Source: Azospirillum sp. TSA2s | Lineage (GTDB): Bacteria; Pseudomonadota; Alphaproteobacteria; Azospirillales; Azospirillaceae | Assembly: GCF_004923315.1 (NCBI RefSeq) | Contig: NZ_CP039650.1 | Coordinates: 1,253,501 to 1,317,500 of the forward strand | Direction of reading: 5' to 3' | DNA: 64,000 bases | In this document: positions 34,423 to 43,795 of the stretch, piece after piece | Position numbering within the stretch: the stretch's first letter is position 1 | Layout: every line of letters begins with the position of its first letter | The notes under the pieces: model-generated | What the model was told of the DNA's origin: nothing | Database searches by the model: none | What the model saw: only the letters and a program-made list of their open reading frames with translations | Position numbers and translations under genes: made by a program

Positions 34423-35049
34423 TCAGCCGACGATGATGCGGCCGTGCATGGCGTCATGCGCCTGGCCGCAATAGACGGTGCAGTAGACGAGGTACTCGCC
34501 CGGCTTGGTGAAGGTGATCGTCTGCTCGGTGACGACGTTCGGCCGCAGGCGGATGATGCGGCTGGCGGATCCCAGCTGGATCGACGCACCATGCGTGATG
34601 TCGTCCGCCATCATGCGGAACCGGTAGGCTTGGCCGAGCTTGAGCCGGAGAACGTCCGGGCTGTAGGCGAATTTCTGCGCCATCAGGTAGACGTCGACCG
34701 GCTCGGCAGACGCCATCTCCACACCGTGGTCATGGCCGGCATCGGTATGACCATGGCCGCTATGGGCGTCCGCATCGGCGAGTGGATTCACGCTCCCGTC
34801 CTTCTGCGCGTATTTCCGGACGAAGAAGTCGTGCTCGAAGCGGAACTCCTCGGGCGCCATGCCCTCGGCCGCGCCGTGGCCGCCATGGCCGTGTGCGGCG
34901 GCTTCCGGAGCGGCGTCCTTGTGTCCGGTGTGTCCGCCGAAGGGAAGCGGGGCGGCGCCATAGGCTGCCCAGGCGCCGTACAGGGAGACGGCGCCGAAGC
35001 CCAGCGCGGCGATGAAGCCGCGGCGGGTCGTGAAATGCCTCTCGGACAT
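34423..35049 (-). CDS. CuA-containing oxidase subunit II-like protein
   Basis: A 208-residue protein with a twin-arginine-like N-terminus (TTRRGFIAALGFGAVSLYGA) that probably anchors it. A long His/Gly/Asp-rich linker follows (about residues 38-112, including HGHGGHGAAEG and HSGHGHTDAGHDHG). The C-terminal cupredoxin domain has the CuA ligands in CTVYCGQAHDAMHG (Cys190, Cys194, His198, Met201) and His153 in DDITHGAS. The CuA set is thus complete, implying electron entry from a cytochrome c or cupredoxin. The His-rich linker is unusual for subunit II and may gather copper or zinc. Start ATG 35049 follows AGAGGA. It is the first of three tightly spaced genes (subunit II, subunit I-like, small membrane protein). 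Confidence 0.85.
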   Translation of the reverse strand: MSERHFTTRRGFIAALGFGAVSLYGAWAAYGAAPLPFGGHTGHKDAAPEAAAHGHGGHGAAEGMAPEEFRFEHDFFVRKYAQKDGSVNPLADADAHSGHGHTDAGHDHGVEMASAEPVDVYLMAQKFAYSPDVLRLKLGQAYRFRMMADDITHGASIQLGSASRIIRLRPNVVTEQTITFTKPGEYLVYCTVYCGQAHDAMHGRIIVG

Positions 35050-35151
35050 GATGAGAGTCCTCTGATCGCGTGGTCGGAATCGCTTGCGCACGCCGCCGGT
35101 CAGGCGGCGCATGGCCGGGCGTCCGACGCAGGCGTCAGGGCGCTCGGCCGA

Positions 35152-35511
35152 TCAGAGGCTGGTCTTCGGAGGGGGCGTGTCCGGTGTGATGTCCCGGGCG
35201 TTCGGGACGAAGCCGGCCCGCGGGTGCCAGGATGCTTCGACCATGGTCACCGGGATGGCGATGCTGTGCCGAACCGGAGCCTCGGCCGCCGGGCAGCAGG
35301 TCGCCGCGACGGCGAGGGCGGCCTTGTGGTGGCTCTGTGATGGCGCCGAAGGTGACGGGGTGTGATGAGAGCCATGATGGCCCGTCGAACCGGCGGGCAT
35401 CTCCACATTCGCCCCTACATTCGCCACGGCTCCGCCCGCCGCGCCCATCAGGAGCGCGAAGACGAACGCCAGAATGACGAGGATGTGGCCCAACCGCTTC
35501 ATGCCGACCAT
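35152..35511 (-). CDS. Exported His-rich small protein near copper-type genes
   Basis: A 119-residue protein with a signal peptide (ILVILAFVFALLMGAAGG), a His/Ser-rich stretch (GHHGSHHTPSPSAPSQSHHK), a Cys pair (TCCPAAEA) and a C-terminal Pro-rich tail ending PDTPPPKTSL. The signal-His-CysCys-Pro architecture resembles small exported proteins found beside copper resistance genes; I cannot name a family. Two starts are possible (ATG 35511 or 35502), both with weak ribosome binding sites. It lies 102 bp upstream of the subunit II gene on the same strand and may be the first gene of that transcript. Confidence 0.6.
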   Translation of the reverse strand: MVGMKRLGHILVILAFVFALLMGAAGGAVANVGANVEMPAGSTGHHGSHHTPSPSAPSQSHHKAALAVAATCCPAAEAPVRHSIAIPVTMVEASWHPRAGFVPNARDITPDTPPPKTSL

Positions 35512-35555
35512 TGCTTTGAACGACCCGGATCCGTCCGGGCCGACACAACCATAGT

Positions 35556-35569
35556 CCCCCCGTGGGGGG
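35556..35569. promoter_or_regulatory. CCCCCCGTGGGGGG dyad in the divergent region
   Basis: A six-base C-run and a six-base G-run face each other around GT, in the 280-bp region between the two divergent His/Cys-rich protein genes. It could be an operator or simply a G+C extreme. No known regulator site is matched. Confidence 0.35.
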
Positions 35570-35634
35570 CGGCCATTGATGTCCGTCAACCGACGCCGCC
35601 GATCGACCGGCATTGCCATCGAGCGCTTTTGATA

Positions 35635-35665
35635 TTGACCCTCCCACCGCTGGAGGGTCGATGTT
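35635..35665 (+). promoter_or_regulatory. CueR/MerR-type copper-responsive promoter
   Basis: TTGACC (-35, 35635-35640) is followed by 19 bases containing the dyad ACCCTCC...TGGAGGGT and then by GATGTT (-10, 35660-35665). The layout, with the dyad between the hexamers and a 19-base spacer, is that of MerR-family promoters. The sequence ACCCTCC-CACCGC-TGGAGGGT closely resembles the CueR operator (ACCTTCC...GGAAGGT). It reads toward the 35792-38588 genes. No merR/cueR gene lies in the window. Confidence 0.72.
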
Positions 35666-35791
35666 CGCCTGACGCGGCCGGTCATCGGGACGAACGTGCC
35701 GTTGCAGGGACCAGGGAATGGTCTTACGGTTGCGGGAGGGGCCGGTGGGCGCGCAGGTGCCGCCCGGCCTCGGGCAAGGAAGGCAATCGCC

Positions 35792-36190
35792 ATGTGGCGT
35801 GGGGATTGGTCGACGGTGAGGAGAGCGGTGGTGAGCCTGCTGATGCTGGCCACGCTGCTCGTCTACGCCGTGCCGAGCCACGCCGGTCTGCCGCCTCACC
35901 AGCACTCCCCGGCGCCTCATGAGGATGCCCTGGTCGACACGCAGGACGATGGTGTCGCCGCGGTGGCAGACCATGAGCACAAGCAGGATCTCTGCAAGCA
36001 CCTGGGTGTGCGCGGTGACGATGCCTGCTGTAGCGTCACCCAGTGCGCGACCATGCACTGCGCCCTCCCCGTCGATGCCGTCGCAGCCTTCATTCCGGCC
36101 ATCGACCGGGCGGACCATCTGCCGGCCCTGGCCACGCCCGAAGGCGTCGACAGCGACCCCGCACTGCGTCCCCCCTCTCTGATCCTCTGA
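35792..36190 (+). CDS. Exported Cys/His-rich small protein
   Basis: A 132-residue protein with a signal peptide (hydrophobic part VVSLLMLATLLVYAVPSHA). The mature part carries HQHSPAPHE, HEHKQDLCKHLG and DDACCSVTQCATMHC, giving five Cys and many His in about 60 residues, a likely periplasmic metal site. I cannot name a family; it has the look of small proteins accompanying copper operons. Start ATG 35792 has AAGGAAGG nine bases upstream and lies about 120 bases after the MerR-type promoter. The next gene (Spy-like) starts 146 bases downstream on the same strand. Confidence 0.68.
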   Translation: MWRGDWSTVRRAVVSLLMLATLLVYAVPSHAGLPPHQHSPAPHEDALVDTQDDGVAAVADHEHKQDLCKHLGVRGDDACCSVTQCATMHCALPVDAVAAFIPAIDRADHLPALATPEGVDSDPALRPPSLIL

Positions 36191-36336
36191 CGCCACGAGT
36201 CTGTCCGCATCCGACCTGAGCTTCGGCTCGGCAACGGGTGCCGGTTCCAGTCTTCGTGCGGTCGGCCCTTTTCATCCCGGCGCTCCCGCGTGGAGTCCGT
36301 CCGGGACGGCTCGAACCAGATGATCAGGAGGACGCC

Positions 36337-37053
36337 ATGTCGTCATTCACCCGCAAGATGCTTCCGGCCTTTGCGCTCGTCGCCATGATGTCGGCTGCCC
36401 AGGCCCAGACCGCCGCCACTCCCGACCAAAATCAGGATCACCAGGCCCACCACCCAGCCGGCGCCACGACCACCCAGGTTCAGCCCGCTCCGGCCCCGAC
36501 GCCTGCCCAGCCGTCCCAGGGAGGCCAGCCCGCCATGCCCGGCATGATGATGAACATGGACCAGATGCGCCCGATGATGGGCGGCATGATGGGTCAGCAG
36601 AGCGGCCAATCCAACAGGGTGGGGTCTGGCATGATGGGGTCTGGCATGATGGAGCAGATGATGCCCATGATGCGCCAGATGATGATGGGACAGCAGGGTG
36701 GCATGAGTGCTATGGGCGCCATGGGCCTGCCGTTCGAGCATGTCGAGGGCCGCATCGCCTTCCTGAAGGCGGAACTTGGGATCACCGACGCCCAGGCGCC
36801 GCAGTGGAATGCCTTCGCCGACACCCTGCGGTCGAACGCCAAGGCCCATCAGGCCATGCACGAGCAGATGACCAAGGGCGGCCTGCCGTCCGCGTGGCCG
36901 GATCGGCTGGCCGTTCAGCAGAAGGTCCTGGAGACCCGGCTCGACGCCATGAAGGCCATTGAGGCCGCCGCCAAGCCGCTCTATGCCGTGCTGACCGACG
37001 ACCAGAAGAAGGCCGCCGACCGGCTGTTCGCCAGCCCGATGGGAATGATGTGA
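36337..37053 (+). CDS. Spy/CpxP-like Met-rich periplasmic protein (LTxxQ family)
   Basis: A 238-residue exported protein. The signal peptide (MLPAFALVAMMSAAQA) is followed by a Gln/Pro/His-rich linker. Next is a Met-rich segment (about 68-130, with MPGMMMNMDQMRPMMGGMM and many more Met), a candidate Cu(I)-binding region. The helical C-terminal domain has two repeats of the Spy type: FLKAELGITDAQAPQWNAFA and PLYAVLTDDQKKAADRLF (the LTxxQ motif). Spy-like proteins act as periplasmic chaperones or metal-stress sensors. Start ATG 36337 has AGGAGG six bases upstream. A perfect 15-base tandem duplication (36621-36650) encodes GSGMM twice. The gene lies downstream of the CueR-type promoter. Confidence 0.82.
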   Translation: MSSFTRKMLPAFALVAMMSAAQAQTAATPDQNQDHQAHHPAGATTTQVQPAPAPTPAQPSQGGQPAMPGMMMNMDQMRPMMGGMMGQQSGQSNRVGSGMMGSGMMEQMMPMMRQMMMGQQGGMSAMGAMGLPFEHVEGRIAFLKAELGITDAQAPQWNAFADTLRSNAKAHQAMHEQMTKGGLPSAWPDRLAVQQKVLETRLDAMKAIEAAAKPLYAVLTDDQKKAADRLFASPMGMM

Positions 37054-37143
37054 GAGGCCGCCCGGCACGGGCCCGTCGCCGCGGTTGGAGCGAGGACCCG
37101 GAAGCCGTTACGGTCGTCATGGTCGATGCAGGGATCGAGCAGC

Positions 37144-38112
37144 ATGCCGATGGTCCGTCTCAATGAACGGCAGCGCCGCCGCCACAAGTTCCGGAATCTG
37201 GGGCAATCCATCCTGCTGGTGGGCAGCCTGGGTCTGCTCGTGGCGGCGATCGGCTGGCTGCTCTCCGGATGGTTCGGCGTCGTCTGGTCAGCCATCCTCA
37301 TCGGTGCGACGGTGGCGTTCAGCCCGACCGTATCGCCGCGGACGATCCTGCGGCTTTACGGAGCCCGGCGCCTCGGCCCTTACGACCTTCCCGAGGTCCA
37401 GCAGGCCACCCGGCTGCTGGCCCGGCGTGCCGGGCTGCCCAGCGTTCCCGAGTTGCACTATCTGGCGACCCCGGTGCCGAACGCCTTCACGGTCGGCTCC
37501 TCGTGCGGCAGCGCCATCGTCCTGACCGACGGGTTGCTGCGAGCGATGAGCCTGCGTGAACTGGCGGGGATCCTGGCCCACGAGATCAGCCATGTCCGCA
37601 ACCACGATCTCTGGACCATGGGTTTGGCCGACATCATCAGCCGGGTCACCAGCGCCATGGCGACGACCGGAGTCGTCCTTCTGCTCCTGAGCCTGCCGCA
37701 GACGATGGAGCGGCACGGCACGGTCAACTGGCCGCTGATCGTGCTTCTTTGGGCGGCACCCCCCATCAACACGCTCATTCAGCTGCGGCTCTCGCGCACT
37801 CGGGAGTTCGACGCCGATCTGGATGCCGCCGACCTGACCGGCGACCCGGAGGGTCTGGCATTTGCCTTGGCGAAGCTCCAGCGATACGATCCCGGCTTCT
37901 GGGAGCGTATTCTCTGGCCAGGACGGCGAAATCCGCATCCGTCCGTGCTGCGCACCCATCCCGAAATCGAGGAACGCATCGGGCGCCTGCTCTCGCTTCA
38001 GCAGGCCGACGAGGCGTTCCCCACCTCCGAAGCCCGCATGGTCGGGCTCCCCACCCATTGGGCGCGGCCGGCCCATCGGCCCCGCTGGCGCGCATCCGGT
38101 CTTTGGCATTGA
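37144..38112 (+). CDS. M48 family metallopeptidase (HtpX-like)
   Basis: A membrane zinc protease of about 322 residues. The N-terminal part has two hydrophobic helices (ILLVGSLGLLVAAIGWLLSG and the one after it). The active-site HEISH in AGILAHEISHVRNHDLWTMG supplies the two His and the Glu; the third ligand is probably in SRTREFDADLDA, 60-70 residues later. A central hydrophobic stretch (VVLLLLSLPQ) may be a third helix. The fold is that of HtpX, which degrades misfolded membrane proteins, but the sequence is not canonical HtpX. ATG 37144 follows GGGATCGAG; ATG 37126 is an alternative. It stands between the Spy-like and cytochrome c genes, suggesting a role in envelope or copper stress. Confidence 0.85.
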   Translation: MPMVRLNERQRRRHKFRNLGQSILLVGSLGLLVAAIGWLLSGWFGVVWSAILIGATVAFSPTVSPRTILRLYGARRLGPYDLPEVQQATRLLARRAGLPSVPELHYLATPVPNAFTVGSSCGSAIVLTDGLLRAMSLRELAGILAHEISHVRNHDLWTMGLADIISRVTSAMATTGVVLLLLSLPQTMERHGTVNWPLIVLLWAAPPINTLIQLRLSRTREFDADLDAADLTGDPEGLAFALAKLQRYDPGFWERILWPGRRNPHPSVLRTHPEIEERIGRLLSLQQADEAFPTSEARMVGLPTHWARPAHRPRWRASGLWH

Positions 38113-38120
38113 GGTTCAAC

Positions 38121-38588
38121 ATGCGTTTTTCCAGAACGGCGGCGATCGGCATCGGCTTTGCCTTGGCCGCCGTGGTCGCGGTGGCCGGCGCGATCATGCT
38201 CGTCGGCCCGAAGGCGGGCGCCGATCCGGCGGATGCCGCGCAGGTCGCCCGCGGGAAGGTGGTGTATGCCGAGCAGTGCGCGTCGTGCCACGGGGCCCGG
38301 CTCGAAGGCCAGACGAACTGGCAGAGCCGCAAGGCCGACGGCCGTCTGCCCGCGCCGCCTCACGATGCGTCCGGCCATACGTGGCACCACCCGGACGCGG
38401 ATCTCTTCAAGATCACCAAGCTGGGCATCGCGGCCTTCGCCCCGCCCGGCTACAGCAGCGATATGCCTGCGTTCGGCGCCAAGCTGAGCGACGCAGACAT
38501 CTGGGCGGTTCTCGCCTTCATCAAAAGCTCCTGGCCGGAAGACATCCGCCGCCGCCACGCCGCCATGAGCGAGCGGTCGAAGAACTGA
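38121..38588 (+). CDS. Membrane-anchored class I cytochrome c
   Basis: A 155-residue c-type cytochrome. An N-terminal helix (FALAAVVAVAGAIMLVG) forms a signal anchor. The heme motif CASCHGARLEGQ is at residues 53-64 and the Met ligand is in SSDMPAFGAKLSDADIW. It is monoheme, as there is one CxxCH. It is the last gene of the copper-linked set (nine bases after the M48 stop). Physically it is the only soluble-type electron carrier near the oxidase-like operon and could donate electrons to its CuA site, although it is on the opposite strand. Start ATG 38121 follows GAGGTT. Confidence 0.88.
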   Translation: MRFSRTAAIGIGFALAAVVAVAGAIMLVGPKAGADPADAAQVARGKVVYAEQCASCHGARLEGQTNWQSRKADGRLPAPPHDASGHTWHHPDADLFKITKLGIAAFAPPGYSSDMPAFGAKLSDADIWAVLAFIKSSWPEDIRRRHAAMSERSKN

Positions 38589-38610
38589 GGAGAGGCAGCG
38601 CAAACAGAAA

Positions 38611-38635
38611 GGGCGGAGCCTTCGCGGCCCCGCCC
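38611..38635. terminator. Bidirectional terminator between cytochrome c and gyrB
   Basis: GGGCGG (38611-38616) pairs with CCGCCC (38630-38635), extended by GCC/GGC, with an A-run on the left and a T-rich stretch on the right. It sits in the 95-base gap between two convergent genes. Confidence 0.7.
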
Positions 38636-38683
38636 TCTTCTTGCTCTCCGGTTACGGAGAGCGAACCGACCGCACCACCCGCA

Positions 38684-41257
<2,574 letters not shown>

Positions 41258-42442
41258 CTATCCGGGGCGGATGTGGGCGTCTTCGATGCGGAACCGGCGG
41301 GCATCCTCGCCAAGCGGGTCGAAAACCCCCTCGTCGGTGCCGGTCATCCAGGCCTGGGCGCCCAATGCCAGGATTTCGCCGAACAGCGCGGCGCGCCGTT
41401 CGGGGTCGAGATGGGCGGCCACTTCGTCCAGCAGAAGGATGGGTGCCGCCCCGCGTTCGGCCGCCAGCAGCCGGGCGTTGGCCAGCACGATGGCGATCAG
41501 CAGGGCCTTCTGCTCGCCGGTGGAACACAGCGCCGCCGGCATGTCCTTGGGCGCGTGGCGGACGGCGAGGTCGCTCTTGTGCGGTCCCGCCAACGCGCCG
41601 CCGCCATCGGCATCGGCGCGGCGGCCGATGCGCAGACTGTCGCGCAGCGCATCCTCCGCTGCCAGCGCCGGACCTTCGTCCAGCCAGCGTTCCACCGTGC
41701 CGGCGACGGCAAGGTCGGCGCCGGGAAAGGGACCGACCGAGCGGGCGCAGGCGGCACGGAGCCGCTGCACCACCTCCCGCCGCGCCGCGGCGACGGCGAT
41801 GCCGGTGGTCGCCATCTGGTCCTCAAGCGCGCCGAGCCAGCCCTCGTCGAAGCGGCCGTCGCGCAGCAGCCGGGCGCGTTCGCGCAGCGCATGTTCATAA
41901 CGGGACAGCCGCCCGGCATGGGCGGGATCGAAGCCGAAGACCAGCCGGTCGAGGAAGCGCCGCCGTCCGCTCGACCCTTCAAGGAACAGGCGGTCCATCT
42001 GCGGGGTCAGCCAGACCATGGCGACATGATCGGCCAGCGCCGTCTGGCCCTTGGCCGGATGGCCGTCGATGCGGACCAGCCGGCGGTCGCGGTCGGAGGT
42101 GCGGTTGCCGTCATGGGGTTCGCGGCCGGTGCCGATCTCCACCGGACCCATCGGGGTGTCGAGCATGGCCGCCACCGCCCAGCCGGCGCCGGGGGGCGAT
42201 CCCAGCCGCTCCACCTCGGCCAGTCGGGCGCCGCGGATGCCGCGGCCGGGGGCGAGGAAGCTGACGGCTTCCAAAAGGTTGGTCTTGCCGGCCCCGTTCG
42301 GGCCGATCAGGGCGACGGGCCGGCGGTCGGGCTCCAGCCGCGCGGAGTCATAGCCACGGAAGCGCGTCAGCGTCATCCGCCGCACCGCCAAAGCGGGGGC
42401 CAAAGCCTGGGTTGGGGCGGACACCGGGGGGCCGCCGCTCAT
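41258..42442 (-). CDS. recF: DNA replication and repair protein RecF
   Basis: An SMC-like ATPase that helps load RecA at gapped DNA. The 394 residues show RMTLTRFRGYDSARLEPDRR, Walker A GPNGAGKTNLLEAVS, the ABC-like signature region CSTGEQKALLIAIVLANARL and Walker B PILLLDEVAAHLDPERRAAL. A GTG at 42514, overlapping the dnaN stop (GTGTGTGATG), would add 24 non-conserved residues and might represent translational coupling. I chose ATG 42442, which is closer to the family start but has a weak ribosome binding site. The N-terminal Ala/Pro-rich stretch of about 20 residues before the conserved part is unusual. Confidence 0.92.
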   Translation of the reverse strand: MSGGPPVSAPTQALAPALAVRRMTLTRFRGYDSARLEPDRRPVALIGPNGAGKTNLLEAVSFLAPGRGIRGARLAEVERLGSPPGAGWAVAAMLDTPMGPVEIGTGREPHDGNRTSDRDRRLVRIDGHPAKGQTALADHVAMVWLTPQMDRLFLEGSSGRRRFLDRLVFGFDPAHAGRLSRYEHALRERARLLRDGRFDEGWLGALEDQMATTGIAVAAARREVVQRLRAACARSVGPFPGADLAVAGTVERWLDEGPALAAEDALRDSLRIGRRADADGGGALAGPHKSDLAVRHAPKDMPAALCSTGEQKALLIAIVLANARLLAAERGAAPILLLDEVAAHLDPERRAALFGEILALGAQAWMTGTDEGVFDPLGEDARRFRIEDAHIRPG

Positions 42443-42506
42443 CGAAACTGCCGTGTGCTGCAACTGGTCCGTTCCGCCTGGGGCGGGGACGATCCCCGCA
42501 GCCCCA

Positions 42507-43637
42507 TCACACACGCATCGGCATCAGGACATAGAGCGCGGTGGAGTCGGCAACGTCGCGGATGATGGTCGGCGACGCGGCGTCGGCCAGCGTGAACTGG
42601 GCGCCCTCGCCCTCGATCTGCTGCGTGATGTCCAGCAGATAGCGAGAGTTGAAGCCGATTTCCAGCGGGGACTCGGCGTAATTGACCTCCAGCTCCTCGG
42701 TGGCGCTGCCCGATTCCGGGCTGGTGGCCGACAGGGTCAGCGCGCCGCGGACCAGGGACAGCTTCACCGCCCGGCTCTTTTCGGTGGAGATGGTGGCGAC
42801 GCGGTCGACGGCAGCGGCGAACAGCTTGGCGTCCACCTCCATCACCTTGTCGTTGCCGACCGGGATCACCCGCTCATAGTCGGGGAAGGTGCCGTCGATC
42901 AGCTTGGAGGTGACGACGACGCTGTCGAAGCCGAAGCGGATCTTGTTGTCGGACAGCGACAGCTCGATGCGGTCGGCGGCCTCGTCCACCAGCTTGCGGA
43001 TCTCGTTGACGGTCTTGCGCGGGATGATGACGCCGGGGATGCCCTCCGCCCCGTCCGGCAGCGGCATCTCGACCCGGGCCAGCCGGTGGCCGTCGGTGGC
43101 GACGGCGCGCAGCACCGGCGTCTCCAGGCTGCCCATCTTGCTCTTGGCGGCGTGCAGGTAGATGCCGTTCAGGTAATAGCGCGTCTCCTCGGTGGAGATC
43201 GCGAAGCGGGTGCGGTCGATCAGCCCGCGCAGATCGGCGGCGGCGACCGAGAAATTGTGCTTCAGCTCGCCGCTGGACAGCTGCGGGAAATCCTCCACCG
43301 GCAGGCAGGACAGCTTGAACTGCGAGCGGCCGGCGCGCAGCGTCAGGATGGTGCCGTCGCCGCCGATGTCCAGCTCGACCTGGCTGCCGTCGGGCAGCTT
43401 GCGGACGATGTCGAACAGGGTGTGGGCGGGGGCGGTGGTGCCGCCGGGGCGCCCGACCGTCGCCGGGACGGTCTCGACGATCTCCAGATCCATGTCGGTG
43501 GCGGCCAGCGACAGTTCGCCGTCGCCCGCGCGCAGCAGGACGTTGGACAGGATCGGAATGGTGTTCCGCCGCTCGACCACACTCTGCACGTGACCCAGGG
43601 AACGGAGAAGGGCGGCGCGTTCGATGGTGATGTTCAT
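42507..43637 (-). CDS. dnaN: DNA polymerase III sliding clamp (beta subunit)
   Basis: Forms the ring-shaped dimer that holds polymerase III on DNA. The 376 residues fold as three similar domains: MNITIERAALLRSLGHVQSV begins domain I, and the second and third begin near RGLIDRTRFAISTEETRYYL and VIPVGNDKVMEVDAKLFAAA. The C-terminus ends YVLMPMRV, the usual MPMR(V/L) ending. Start ATG 43637 gives the conserved MNITIERA; a longer frame to 43682 has no support. dnaA does not precede it; instead a 579-residue orphan gene lies 158 bases upstream on the same strand. Confidence 0.96.
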   Translation of the reverse strand: MNITIERAALLRSLGHVQSVVERRNTIPILSNVLLRAGDGELSLAATDMDLEIVETVPATVGRPGGTTAPAHTLFDIVRKLPDGSQVELDIGGDGTILTLRAGRSQFKLSCLPVEDFPQLSSGELKHNFSVAAADLRGLIDRTRFAISTEETRYYLNGIYLHAAKSKMGSLETPVLRAVATDGHRLARVEMPLPDGAEGIPGVIIPRKTVNEIRKLVDEAADRIELSLSDNKIRFGFDSVVVTSKLIDGTFPDYERVIPVGNDKVMEVDAKLFAAAVDRVATISTEKSRAVKLSLVRGALTLSATSPESGSATEELEVNYAESPLEIGFNSRYLLDITQQIEGEGAQFTLADAASPTIIRDVADSTALYVLMPMRV

Positions 43638-43795
43638 GCTGGCGTCGTCTCGGCGGGAGGAGTGACTGAAAAGCGGGACCACCGGGGTTGCGGGCCGTTG
43701 TCCGGCCGTCCCGCCCCGAGCGGGCGCGCATCATACCACATCGATGGTTGCGTCGAACCAAATTGTTGCGGCCAAGGCCTTCGGCCGAGAGGGAG

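Noticed and set aside
43638-43795. Possible replication origin next to dnaN
   Set aside because: I found no cluster of TTATCCACA-like DnaA boxes or an A+T-rich unwinding region in this spacer; dnaA is absent and alphaproteobacterial origins are often elsewhere.
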